Source of the DNA: Leptolyngbyaceae cyanobacterium RM1_1_2
GTDB taxonomy: Bacteria > Cyanobacteriota > Cyanobacteriia > Phormidesmidales > Phormidesmidaceae
Length of the DNA stretch: 64,000 bases
Reading direction: 5' to 3'
Assembly: GCA_012032345.1 (NCBI GenBank)
Contig: JAAUQI010000005.1
Coordinates: 1 to 64,000 of the forward strand
Shown here: piece after piece, positions 54,807 through 63,918 of the stretch
How positions within the stretch are numbered: position 1 is the first letter of the stretch
Layout of the letters: each line of letters begins with the position of its first letter
Position numbers and translations under genes: made by a program
The notes under the pieces: model-generated
Told to the model about the DNA's origin: nothing
The model's database searches: none
Seen by the model: only the letters and a program-made list of their open reading frames with translations

Positions 54807-57140
54807 ATGTCTTCTCTGCTAAATTCACTGCGACTGGGTGTTATCACCAGCTGTCTGATATTGCAAACCAGCGCCCTTTTGTCTGTACCAGCTGCCTACA
54901 GCCAGGAGCCTCCTGCAGCGCCCTCGCCTCAGTCAGAATCCTCTAGTCAAACTCTGGGTGAAAGCCTGCAGACTTTACCAGCGGCCTCAAAAGCGCCTGT
55001 GGTAGCAGCCGCTCCGACAGGGCAGTATGTACTGGAGTTTAACCGCAGCCCGGTGGTCGAATCGCGGCTGCGCCTTGAAGGTATCTACGACGAAGCACGG
55101 CTATCCTTCACCCGTCCCCGGGACTGGAAAACCCAATCAGTCAAAGTGCTGCTGCGCTATCGCCACTCAGCCGCGCTCTACGCTACCCGCTCAAACATGA
55201 CAGTGCTGGTCAACGGCACCAGTATCGGCAGCGTGCCGCTGAATCGCAAACAGGGGGAACTAGGCAATGCCATTTTTGAGATTCCCCCTCGCCTGATTCG
55301 TGACTACAACGAAGTTGTCGTCGCCGCGCTGCAGAATAACTCACCCACCTGTACCCAAGATCCTTTTGACCCGTCACTGTGGTCAGAGGTGCTGCCTGAC
55401 TCAAAGCTGGTGTTTGACTTTGAGCCACAGCCTATTGCGCTCGACTTTCAGCAGTACCCGTACCCGATTGTCGATGTTTTGAGCCTAGAACCCAATCAGG
55501 TCGCCTATCTCAAACCGGGCACAGTGGATGAAACCTGGCTGCAGGCCGCCAGCCGACTGCAGGGCAGTCTTGGTCGCATTGCTGACTATCGCCCCCTTGA
55601 TACCCAACTGGTGAGTCAGCTTTCTGAAGTCAAAGCTGATGAACAACTAGTGATCATCGGCACGCCTGCCGCTCAGCCAGCGCTGGCTCAAGTCGATCTG
55701 CCACTGCCGCTGAGAGACGGGCAACTGCTGGACGGTGAGGGTAAACCGCTGCCGGAGGATACTGGCGTCTTGATACTAACAACAGCCATAGACAATCAGG
55801 TGCCCGTGCTAGTCATCAGCGGTAACGGTGCAGCCGGGGTCACTAAAGCAGCTCAGTTTTTAGTGCAGAGCAAAACTGAAGCTATCGGCACAGGGCAGGC
55901 AATTTTGGTTAATCAGCTAGCACCCGTAGAGCACCCAGCCGCTCGTGACTGGCCTAGGTACCTGCCTAACCAAGAAGGCTTTCAACTGCAGGATTTGAGC
56001 ACCTTGAATCAGAAGTTTGAAGACGTCACGGTCTGGGGGTCGCAGGCACCTGCTCTAGAGTTTGACTTTCGCGCCCTGCCTGATGAGCAGTTTCTGCCCG
56101 GCAGCACTATGCAGCTTGACTATAGCTACGGCCCCCAGGTAAACCCGCTGACTTCTCAGATAGAAGTCAAGATTGATGGGGTCGCCATTGGCGGTGAGCG
56201 GCTGCGCTCCGAAGATGGCGCTGCCCGTGAGCGCGTCAAGCTAAACTTGCCGACTGATTTGATCAAACCCTATTCTAAAATGCAGGTAAACTTCCGCCTC
56301 GACCCCCGTGAGCGACGCTCCTGCAGCCGCGTTACCGACCAGCAACTGTGGGGCACTATCCACGGCGACACTCAGTTTAATCTGGTACGAGAGGTGGCTG
56401 CCTGGCTACCTGACCTGAAGCTGCTACAGTACGGCTTTCCCTTTGCTGCGCCGCAGGATCTTTCCCAGACGGCTTTGGTGCTGCCAGAGGCCCCCAGTGA
56501 CAGTGACCTGCTGCTGATGCTGGCGGTTAGTGAACGTCTAGGGCGACTGAGTCAGGCAGAATCGGTGGAGCTAGAAGCCTACCAGGCTCAAGCGCTACCC
56601 GAGTCAGTCAAGCAAGAGCAGCATCTGATTGCTATCGGCACTCAGGATACCTGGCCGCTAGAAGACGCTTTTGAGGGGCAAGGCTTGCAGCTAGGCCGTG
56701 CCTTCTCACGGCAGTGGCAGCAAAATCAAATCCAAACCCTGCCGGATGGCGAAGGTTTGGTGCAGCAGCAGCGATCGCCGTGGAATCAGCAGCGGATGGT
56801 ACTGGCGCTGAGTGGTCAAACAGCAGCGGGCTTGGACTCTGTGCGGCAGCTCTTCAAGCAAGATTCGCTGTTCTACCAGCTACAAGGCGACACCGTTTTA
56901 GTCAGTGCCCCTCTAAGGGCGGCTGAGCCGAGCGATCTCAATAGCCCTGCTGACTACAGTCTCACGGTTCTGAAAAAAGCAAAGTCGCAGCGAACCTCCT
57001 TAGAGCAGCGACCCCGACAGATTTTGCTACAGCTACAGCGCCACTGGCTGTTTATCTCAGCTGCGATGATTGTAGCGGCCTTAATGTTCTACGGTATCGC
57101 TCAGCATTTGCTCAAACGCCTATCTCAGCCTGACACCTAG
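54807..57140 (+). CDS. bcsB: Cellulose synthase regulatory subunit BcsB
   Basis: 777 residues. A signal peptide (SCLILQTSALLSVPAAYS) is followed by the paired carbohydrate-binding and flavodoxin-like domains of BcsB: YVLEFNRSPVVESRLRLEG, VLVNGTSIGSVPL and PYPIVDVLSLEPNQVAYLKP belong to the first pair, LDYSYGPQVNPLTSQIEVKI to the second. One C-terminal helix (HWLFISAAMIVAALMFYGIA) anchors it to the inner membrane and contacts BcsA. It guides the polymer across the periplasm. It follows the TPR gene after 36 bases and precedes bcsA by 53. Confidence 0.92.
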   Translation: MSSLLNSLRLGVITSCLILQTSALLSVPAAYSQEPPAAPSPQSESSSQTLGESLQTLPAASKAPVVAAAPTGQYVLEFNRSPVVESRLRLEGIYDEARLSFTRPRDWKTQSVKVLLRYRHSAALYATRSNMTVLVNGTSIGSVPLNRKQGELGNAIFEIPPRLIRDYNEVVVAALQNNSPTCTQDPFDPSLWSEVLPDSKLVFDFEPQPIALDFQQYPYPIVDVLSLEPNQVAYLKPGTVDETWLQAASRLQGSLGRIADYRPLDTQLVSQLSEVKADEQLVIIGTPAAQPALAQVDLPLPLRDGQLLDGEGKPLPEDTGVLILTTAIDNQVPVLVISGNGAAGVTKAAQFLVQSKTEAIGTGQAILVNQLAPVEHPAARDWPRYLPNQEGFQLQDLSTLNQKFEDVTVWGSQAPALEFDFRALPDEQFLPGSTMQLDYSYGPQVNPLTSQIEVKIDGVAIGGERLRSEDGAARERVKLNLPTDLIKPYSKMQVNFRLDPRERRSCSRVTDQQLWGTIHGDTQFNLVREVAAWLPDLKLLQYGFPFAAPQDLSQTALVLPEAPSDSDLLLMLAVSERLGRLSQAESVELEAYQAQALPESVKQEQHLIAIGTQDTWPLEDAFEGQGLQLGRAFSRQWQQNQIQTLPDGEGLVQQQRSPWNQQRMVLALSGQTAAGLDSVRQLFKQDSLFYQLQGDTVLVSAPLRAAEPSDLNSPADYSLTVLKKAKSQRTSLEQRPRQILLQLQRHWLFISAAMIVAALMFYGIAQHLLKRLSQPDT

Positions 57141-57193
57141 TCCCTGGACACGCTCGCAGCTGACTGCAACTATCTTGTTTAACTTCTTTGCTC

Positions 57194-59815
57194 ATGGTTA
57201 GCCTGTCTCCTAAAAAACAACGTCGCCCCAACCGTCTGCAGCGCGCCCTACAGCGACGGGGGCAATCGCTCAGCCGCCGCACGCGGCTATGGCTGGTAGA
57301 GGATCTGCCAGCTGTGGTCAACTGGCTGCTGCGCTGGCTGAGTCGTCAGCAACTGCTGCTGCTGACGGCAGCCTTTGGGGTATTGTGTCTGCCGCTGATT
57401 AAGACGCGCCCTGGCGTTTGGCAGCAGGGGTTAATTACGATATTGCTGCTGCTGGTCGGTCAGTTTGTCTTACGCCTAGAAGAGCAGGCCAAAGAACGAC
57501 ACACCTCAGAAGCACTGCACCTGATCTTAATTGCGTTAAGCCTGTTGACAACCACACGCTATCTCTACTACCGCATTCAGTACACACTCAACTTTGACAA
57601 CTGGATATCGAGCGGCTTTTGCCTGCTGCTCTTTAGCGCTGAACTCTATGCGATCGCTACCTTAGTCCTTACCTATTTCCAAACTCTTAAAGTCAAAGAG
57701 CGCTGCTCCATAGACTTGGCAACCATCCCGCCTGAGCAGTGGCCTAAAGTTGATATCTATATCCCCACCTACAACGAAGACGTAGAGATTGTACGCAAGA
57801 CCGTTTTGGGGGCCATTGAGACTGACTACGCCCGTGACAAAAAGCAAATCTACGTCCTGGATGACGGGCGCAAATATCCAGAACGCCGCGTTGAACTACA
57901 GCAGTTATGCAACGACCTCGGTGCTCGTTTACTGGTACGCGACAACAATGACCACGCCAAAGCAGGCAACATCAATACGGCACTGCAGCGCACTGAAGGC
58001 GACCTGGTGCTGATTCTGGACTGCGACCATATCCCGACGCGCAATATCTTAAAAGAAACTATTGGCTTCTTTGAGAATCCACAGGTCTCACTGGTACAGA
58101 CGCCGCACTGGTTCTACAACCCTGACCCGTTTGAGCGCAACCTGCTGACTGAAGGTCGAGTGCCCGTCGGCAATGAGCTATTTTACAAAGTTCTGCAAAA
58201 AGGCAACGACTTTTGGAACGCTGCTTTCTTCTGCGGTTCAGCTGCTGTGATTCGCCGCCAGCATCTGCTGCAGGTCGGCGGCATTGCCACTGAAACAGTC
58301 ACCGAAGACTGTCACACTGCCCTGCGGCTGCATTCGCTAGGCTATGAGACGGTCTACTATGACAAGATTATGGTTGCGGGTCTGGCTCCTGAAAAATTCT
58401 CTGCCTTTGTGGGCCAGCAGGTGCGTTGGGCGCGGGGTATGGCCCAGATTCTGCGGCTGGAGAATCCGCTCTTTAACCGCAAGCTCAAGCTGAGGCTGCC
58501 GCAGCGCATCTGTTACTTCAGCGCTACCTCACACTTCTTTTTTGGCTTTCCCCGCCTGATGTATGCCATTGCGCCCAACTTGTTCCTGCTCTTTGGCATC
58601 AGCGCCGTTAAAGGGTTGGGTTTGGAAACTTTATTCTACGCCCTGCCCCACATCGCGCTGTCAATGCAGGCTAACCACATTCCCTATAAGCATGTGCGCT
58701 TTTCTTTTTGGAATGAAATCTATGAGTTTGCGCTCTCGTTTCAAGCTGGCCTGGTCACCCTGGCGGCGCTGGTCAATCCTAAGCTTGGTTCCTTTAACGT
58801 CACTGACAAGGGCCTGACGGTAACTGAGCGCAGCTTTGACTTAGAAACGGTGCGATACCTGGTGATTTTGGGCGTCATCACTGCGGCCTCGCTGCTGACG
58901 ATTCCCTTCTGGCTGATTCTAAGTCCTGATGATACCCAGGCTGTTTTGGTCAATGCTCTGTGGTGTGTGTTCAATCTGCTGCTGGTGCTGGCGGCTTGTC
59001 TGGCCGCTTTTGAGCAGCCCCAACTGAGGCAGGCTCACCGCATGCCGCGTCAGCTCAGCGCTGTTGTTCACAGTGATGGTCAGAGCTGGTCGGGTCAAAC
59101 TATCAATCTCAGCGAAAGCGGCGCTCAAATTGCCATGGATGTATGGCCCAACATCGCTGACCAAGTCAAGGTTGAACTCGTCGGTGACTACGGAGCGCGG
59201 GTACTCGTTGATGCAGACATTGTGCGAGCAACTGCCACGGCAAAGTTGCAGACCATCCTTTCGCTCAAGTTCGTCAACCTCAGCCGCACTCAGCTCGATG
59301 ACCTAGTTGTCGTCATCTACTGTGATGTTAAACAGTGGTACTCCCAGCACCGAGCTGAGCAAGACCGGCCTTTTCAGTCGCTGGGTTTTATTGTCACCAG
59401 CTTAAAACGAGCTTTCAAGGAGTTTCAGCCAGAGCGCGGCGTCAAGGTACGCAAGCAAGTAGCGGCGTCGGCGCAGCTTTACTGGGAAGGCTGGGGCGAC
59501 CAGGCCATGCTAGCCCAGGTGAGCGAACTAAGCTCTCAGGAAATGCGCGTTGAGTTAGAAGCTCCTCTAGATTTGCCTTTAGAGCATCTGCAACTGACTC
59601 AGCCTCTGCTGGGTCTTTTGATTGAGGCTGATGGTGAACACCTAGACGCCCAAAGCTTACTAGCTCAGGTTGTACAGGTGCAAAAACTTCCGGCTTTGCC
59701 AAGGCTACCTGGCCTAGAACCAAAACAGCGAATTGCTCTGGAACTGCGCTTTCCTGAATCTCTCAAGGCCAAGCAGCAGCGCAAAATCAGGCAGCTACTG
59801 CGCGCTTTGCAGTAG
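57194..59815 (+). CDS. bcsA: Cellulose synthase catalytic subunit BcsA with PilZ
   Basis: 873 residues from the ATG at 57194. Membrane helices flank a GT2 domain: VDIYIPTYNED, the DDG at 223-225, the D-C-D at 276-278, T-E-D at 370-372 and Q-Q-V-R-W at 408-412. The gating-loop motif FNVTDKG is at 533-539. A PilZ domain follows with R-Q-A-H-R (611-615) and N-L-S-E-S-G (637-642), the two c-di-GMP-binding motifs, so activity should depend on c-di-GMP. The last 120 residues contain a second PilZ-like strand pattern without the arginine motif. It makes beta-1,4-glucan from UDP-glucose, or a related polymer. Confidence 0.95.
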   Translation: MVSLSPKKQRRPNRLQRALQRRGQSLSRRTRLWLVEDLPAVVNWLLRWLSRQQLLLLTAAFGVLCLPLIKTRPGVWQQGLITILLLLVGQFVLRLEEQAKERHTSEALHLILIALSLLTTTRYLYYRIQYTLNFDNWISSGFCLLLFSAELYAIATLVLTYFQTLKVKERCSIDLATIPPEQWPKVDIYIPTYNEDVEIVRKTVLGAIETDYARDKKQIYVLDDGRKYPERRVELQQLCNDLGARLLVRDNNDHAKAGNINTALQRTEGDLVLILDCDHIPTRNILKETIGFFENPQVSLVQTPHWFYNPDPFERNLLTEGRVPVGNELFYKVLQKGNDFWNAAFFCGSAAVIRRQHLLQVGGIATETVTEDCHTALRLHSLGYETVYYDKIMVAGLAPEKFSAFVGQQVRWARGMAQILRLENPLFNRKLKLRLPQRICYFSATSHFFFGFPRLMYAIAPNLFLLFGISAVKGLGLETLFYALPHIALSMQANHIPYKHVRFSFWNEIYEFALSFQAGLVTLAALVNPKLGSFNVTDKGLTVTERSFDLETVRYLVILGVITAASLLTIPFWLILSPDDTQAVLVNALWCVFNLLLVLAACLAAFEQPQLRQAHRMPRQLSAVVHSDGQSWSGQTINLSESGAQIAMDVWPNIADQVKVELVGDYGARVLVDADIVRATATAKLQTILSLKFVNLSRTQLDDLVVVIYCDVKQWYSQHRAEQDRPFQSLGFIVTSLKRAFKEFQPERGVKVRKQVAASAQLYWEGWGDQAMLAQVSELSSQEMRVELEAPLDLPLEHLQLTQPLLGLLIEADGEHLDAQSLLAQVVQVQKLPALPRLPGLEPKQRIALELRFPESLKAKQQRKIRQLLRALQ

Positions 59816-59873
59816 GACAGCTCTCTCTGCCATAGCTCACCTGAATGTCAGGACTAACGCCATCTCTAATATT

Positions 59874-60641
59874 ATGACTGAACATTTCTGGGCCTTGATG
59901 AGGCTAAATCGAAATCTCCCCAAAATGCTCACTAGCTGTCTGCTGATGTTTGCTATAGTCGGTTGCCGGACACCCCCTTCCTTGCTCACCAGATTTCAGC
60001 AAACAGCAACGGATGCTAGGTTGGACTTGCAGGTCGAACCTGAGGCTGAACCGGGCCACTATAGCGTCTCTGGTACCGCTTCTCTGCCCCAAGGCACTCA
60101 GATATACGTCGTTGCTGTGCGCTACCTGCATCTGCAGCGCTCACCTTTGCTTGTAGCAAAGCCTACTTTCTCTCTTTTAGCTTACACGGCTGTTGAAGTT
60201 GACAACAATCGCTGGCAGAGCCATCTCTCTCTGTGGCAGGTAGCCCCTGATGGTCGTTATCTTGAAGCCTGGCAGATTGATCAACCTAGCCTGAAGCTTG
60301 CTGTTAAACCTGACAACCAGGTGCTCTTTCTGGCTACTTTGGCTCCCTTAGAAGATCTCGAAGCGATTGAACAAATCCTGGCCAATCGCAATCAGCAGTT
60401 TGCTAGCCGCTTTATCCACACTACTCAAGATGCTCAGCGCTACCTCAAAATTGCTCAAACCCTTGACATTGACCTCCCCTTTGGGGCAACTCAGCCTGTG
60501 GCTGTGCGCCCCGAAGACATCAATGGCGGCTGGGGCAATCGATTCCTGCAGCTGCCTGATACCCCCAACACGCGACAGTTTGAGTTCCCTCAGCAGCGCC
60601 AAACTAACGCGCCAACAGACTCTCGTGAATTTCTTTACTAG
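59874..60641 (+). CDS. Lipoprotein downstream of bcsA
   Basis: 255 residues from the ATG at 59874; the frame is also open upstream across the end of bcsA. A signal peptide with lipobox AIVGC places Cys31 as the lipid-attached residue. The mature part starts RTPPSLLTRFQQTATDARLD and has a beta-rich first half (YSVSGTASLPQGTQIYVVAV, then NNRWQSHLSLWQV) and a helical second half (DLEAIEQILANRNQQFAS). No family is recognised. The position 58 bases after bcsA suggests an accessory role at the outer or inner membrane in glucan export. Confidence 0.7.
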   Translation: MTEHFWALMRLNRNLPKMLTSCLLMFAIVGCRTPPSLLTRFQQTATDARLDLQVEPEAEPGHYSVSGTASLPQGTQIYVVAVRYLHLQRSPLLVAKPTFSLLAYTAVEVDNNRWQSHLSLWQVAPDGRYLEAWQIDQPSLKLAVKPDNQVLFLATLAPLEDLEAIEQILANRNQQFASRFIHTTQDAQRYLKIAQTLDIDLPFGATQPVAVRPEDINGGWGNRFLQLPDTPNTRQFEFPQQRQTNAPTDSREFLY

Positions 60642-61423
60642 TCTTATGAAATTTGAAAACCGGGCTTTTTACTTCAGTTTGAAGACCTTGTACCAATTAC
60701 ATTTGAAGATGCATTTATTGAATCCCTGAAACCTTCTATTAGCAAGACTTTTGTAAATTTTGGAGACACGCATTTCATAAAGAAATAGTATCAGTTCAGA
60801 TTGTCATCAGCTTGGTTTTGCATGGAAGCTATGACAAGTTCTGTATCCAATATTACCTTTTTTTAGTGGGCCTCTTCACAATTTCTGAAAGACCCACTGG
60901 TGAAAAGTTGCAGACATTTGATAACGCATCCTCAAACGTAACTGTTATGGAGCAAGGCGAACCAGCTTTCATTGTGGCGATCGCCGCCAGTTATTTTTGC
61001 CTGCATCTAGTTTTCAACATCGACAGTAGGCTGAGATCTTAGCTTAGTAAGCTTAGTTAAGCTGGCTTCAAACTTCCTTTATTTATATTAATCAATTCTT
61101 CAAGAAAGTTCAGTATTTTCCGAATTTTTAATTTGAATAACTATGAACTTGCGGTATAGAAGTTTAGCTAAAAATAGCCAAACTTATTCTGATGTTTAAG
61201 ATCGAAATCTTTTAACACGTAAAATCTTCCATATAATAAAAACACTTACGAAAAAACGTAGCTTTTGCTTTAGTACTCTCGATTTTTGTTTTTTTGACAG
61301 TAAGGGAATTTTAACGAATTAGAAACTCAGTTATTATTAATCTATTGAACACTTAATAACTGCCCAGATATCTTTGGCATAATCAGTATTTCTAGCCAAC
61401 AATAGTTTTTTAAGAGACATCAG
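60642..61423. other. AT-rich gene-free region
   Basis: About 780 bases after the bcs operon. The right half (61060-61400) is very AT-rich with A and T runs and should include the promoter of the next gene pair. A 76-residue open frame at 60812-61042 has no recognisable motif or ribosome site and is not called. No RNA gene was recognised. Confidence 0.5.
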
Positions 61424-62152
61424 ATGATGCAAGATTTTCCAATTCGCAATATTTTCATGCCTGCTGTTTTAGTAGCAGGATCAATGTTTTCTCTACTTAC
61501 TTTGCCTGCTCTTTTAAAGCAGGCAACAAACAACACTACCGAAGCCTCGTCTCCCAGTCAAGCTGCTGACTTTGAATTAGGACAGTCTCATAAGGACATT
61601 GTTATTCCTTATATTGGCACTGCAATTATTCTAAGTACCGGAGTCGGGATTGGTACTGCTGAACTAGCTCGTAAACGCTGTGCTGCTCGCTCAGCTCAGG
61701 CTGTTCAGCCCTCGTCACTTTCTAAAGCGATCGCCAGCAATTTAGAAACTGCTATGCAAATAGATATAGAACCTGCTGAGGTTAATCTATTGTCTCCTGA
61801 GAGTGCTGCCTGGCCTGAGGCTGAGACCAAGTTTAAGGAGCTTAGGCCAGAGCAGCTTTTATCTAAAGATGCCAGTTGTACAGTTGTAGTTTTTCCGGGC
61901 CAATATCGGCGCTGCCGCATTCAAGTCCCACCTTTGCAAACGCAAGTATATGCTATCGAGTTTGATCAGCAGCTTTACAGTCTTCTGAGTGCAGGCATTT
62001 CTAAAACTGAAGCTATAGGCGCTATTGAGCAGCTTGCAAAAACTAATCGCGCAGCGATTTTAACCCGGATGAATCAGGGCTATGCCGTCTGGGTGTTGGA
62101 GCCACAAGGATTTATAGATAAGGATTCCACAGTAGACAAAACTCTGGATTAA
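61424..62152 (+). CDS. Uncharacterised membrane protein, partner of a pentapeptide protein
   Basis: 242 residues. A hydrophobic segment at about 12-30 (AVLVAGSMFSLLTLPALL) may be a signal peptide or anchor. A second helix lies at about 62-80 (IVIPYIGTAIILSTGVGIG). The C-terminal domain (about 140-235) has SCTVVVFPGQYRRCRIQVPP, an ISKTEAIGAIEQLAKTNRAA helix and RMNQGYAVWVLEPQGF. I do not recognise a named family. Five bases separate it from the pentapeptide gene, so the two are very likely co-expressed and may interact. Confidence 0.7.
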   Translation: MMQDFPIRNIFMPAVLVAGSMFSLLTLPALLKQATNNTTEASSPSQAADFELGQSHKDIVIPYIGTAIILSTGVGIGTAELARKRCAARSAQAVQPSSLSKAIASNLETAMQIDIEPAEVNLLSPESAAWPEAETKFKELRPEQLLSKDASCTVVVFPGQYRRCRIQVPPLQTQVYAIEFDQQLYSLLSAGISKTEAIGAIEQLAKTNRAAILTRMNQGYAVWVLEPQGFIDKDSTVDKTLD

Positions 62153-62157
62153 AGACT

Positions 62158-63180
62158 ATGAAAGCTGAAGAATTTTGGCTTCGATATGAGGCAGGACAAA
62201 GAATTTTTTGCAACCTGACTTTTTGCGAGATTGACTTTAACAGATGCGACCTGAGCGATGTCGATTTTTGGCACAGCGATCTCACTGGCGCTAATTTCAG
62301 GGGGGCTATTTTAACTAAAGCCGATTTTAGAGACTCTGTTTTAGAAAACGCAGATCTCAGGCAAGCCGATCTGCGTCAGGCCAATCTGCGGGGTGCCAAC
62401 CTAACAGGGGCACTGCTTGACAACAGTATCTTTCAATCAGCTGTTTACGATGCGAACACGCAATTTCCTGAAGCGGCTGAGCCGTGGAAAGAACAGGCTC
62501 ATTATATTGGCCCACAAGCCAACTTAGCTAGCGCTCAGATCAGCTACTTACGATTGGAGGGCGCAGATCTTGCCAGAGCAAATTTAAACAATGTGCAGCT
62601 ACAGGCAGCTAGTCTTTTCGGTGCATCTCTGAGGCAGGCTCAGCTTAAAAGCGCCAATCTGATACAGACTAATTTATCTGAAGCTGATTTGTGTCAAGCA
62701 AATTTGAAGGGAGCTGATCTCAGGCAGGCTGATTTGAGCTACGCTGACCTGACTCAAGCAAACCTGATCGGCACGAACCTGACCGGAACCAACCTGCAAA
62801 GCGCTGAGTTACGGCAGGCTATCTATGATGAAACCACTCGGTTGCCAGATAATTTTGAGCCTGCGTCAGCTGGTATGCTATGGATTGGGCCTGGAGCTTG
62901 TCTCTGGCACGCAGATTTAAGCAGTGCTTGTCTAGCGGGTGCCAACCTGAGTGGGGCAGTTTTGCTAGGAGCCAACCTGTCTGGGGCTGATCTATGGGGA
63001 GCAAATTTATCGCAAGCTGACTTGAGCAGCGCGGATCTATCGCAGGCAAATTTGTGGGGCGCTAATCTCCAGGGAACCGATCTGCGCAATGCCATACTGC
63101 CTAAAACTGCTTTGCAGGGCGTTGATCTGTCAATGGCGATTGTAGAAAATACTTACTCAGAGCAATCTGCTGTAAGCTGA
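62158..63180 (+). CDS. Pentapeptide-repeat protein with two interruptions
   Basis: 340 residues. Runs of A(D/N)L-x-x pentapeptides lie at about 20-95, 118-225 and 250-325. Between runs sit two near-identical inserts: AVYDANTQFPEAAEPWKEQA and AIYDETTRLPDNFEPASAGM, each followed by an IGP motif. This Y-D-x-x-T-x-(F/L)-P insert is common in cyanobacterial pentapeptide proteins and may make a loop on the beta-helix. There is no signal peptide. It is the second gene of a pair with the membrane protein upstream. The role is unknown. Confidence 0.85.
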   Translation: MKAEEFWLRYEAGQRIFCNLTFCEIDFNRCDLSDVDFWHSDLTGANFRGAILTKADFRDSVLENADLRQADLRQANLRGANLTGALLDNSIFQSAVYDANTQFPEAAEPWKEQAHYIGPQANLASAQISYLRLEGADLARANLNNVQLQAASLFGASLRQAQLKSANLIQTNLSEADLCQANLKGADLRQADLSYADLTQANLIGTNLTGTNLQSAELRQAIYDETTRLPDNFEPASAGMLWIGPGACLWHADLSSACLAGANLSGAVLLGANLSGADLWGANLSQADLSSADLSQANLWGANLQGTDLRNAILPKTALQGVDLSMAIVENTYSEQSAVS

Positions 63181-63382
63181 TTTGCCCGGACAGCTTGCCT
63201 TTGCAGGTCTGAAGCCTGAAACGGTCGCTTAGCTCTATGAGTGGCGATCGCCCACCTCAGCAGGTGTGCCTCCAGAGCAGCGATTAGTGTGTCCTCTTCT
63301 AGCCCAAAAGATTTATCTCACCCAGTTTGCTCTAGTCTTAGGACAGCGACAGATACTTTTGCGCTATGGACTGCTGCCATAG
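63179..63382 (+). pseudogene. Possible gene remnant
   Basis: A frame overlapping the last bases of the pentapeptide gene reads DLPGQLAFAGLKPETVA, TAG, LYEWRSPTSAGVPPEQRLVC, then LLAQKIYLTQFALVLGQRQI and LLRYGLLP. The composition is protein-like, and a single Gln-to-TAG change would join both parts. There is no start codon or recognised family. It may be the end of a decayed gene, or chance. Confidence 0.2.
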
Positions 63383-63418
63383 TCGATAATAGAGCTGTTC
63401 TTTAAGCTTTCTTCATCC

Positions 63419-63883
63419 ATGTCTTTACCCAACCACATGACCACTTTAGAAGGAAAGTCTCTTTCCTCAGAGGTTATAGATAACAAAGTTGTCCTGTTTG
63501 TCAATGTAGCTAGTAAGTGCGGGCTAACTCCCCAGTACAGCGGTTTAGTAGAACTCAAAGATAAGTTTAGCGATCGCGGTTTTGAGATTGTGGGGGTGCC
63601 CTGCAATCAGTTTGGCAGCCAGGAACCCGGTAGCCCAGAAGAGATCAAAGCCTTTGCCCAAGACAAATACGACGTTGATTTTCCCCTGCTAGAAAAACAA
63701 GACGTCAACGGCCCCAATCGCAGTCCGCTCTATCAGTTTTTGGTAGGCGACGGAGCCGATATTGCCTGGAACTTTGGCAAGTTTTTGGTGGGACGCTCAG
63801 GTGAGGTTGTTGCTCGGTTTGAGCCACAGGTGGCTCCTGACGATCAAAGCTTACAGGCAGCGATTGAAAAAGCCCTGGGCTAG
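63419..63883 (+). CDS. Glutathione peroxidase family protein
   Basis: 154 residues. The thioredoxin-fold peroxidase motifs are complete: FVNVASKCGLTPQYSGL with peroxidatic Cys34, GVPCNQFGSQEPGSPEE with the catalytic Gln, and IAWNFGKFLVGRSGEVV with Trp and Asn. It reduces hydroperoxides, in cyanobacteria often with NADPH or thioredoxin rather than glutathione. The start may also be the ATG at 63437 (MTTLEGKSL). It is monocistronic, followed by a dispersed repeat. Confidence 0.93.
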   Translation: MSLPNHMTTLEGKSLSSEVIDNKVVLFVNVASKCGLTPQYSGLVELKDKFSDRGFEIVGVPCNQFGSQEPGSPEEIKAFAQDKYDVDFPLLEKQDVNGPNRSPLYQFLVGDGADIAWNFGKFLVGRSGEVVARFEPQVAPDDQSLQAAIEKALG

Positions 63884-63918
63884 TAGATCCATTCGGCAGC
63901 GAATAGCTAAAGGGCTGA

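Noticed and set aside
60812-61042. A 76-residue plus-strand frame between the bcs operon and the membrane protein gene
   Set aside because: No motif, no ribosome site and the composition of AT-rich intergenic DNA.
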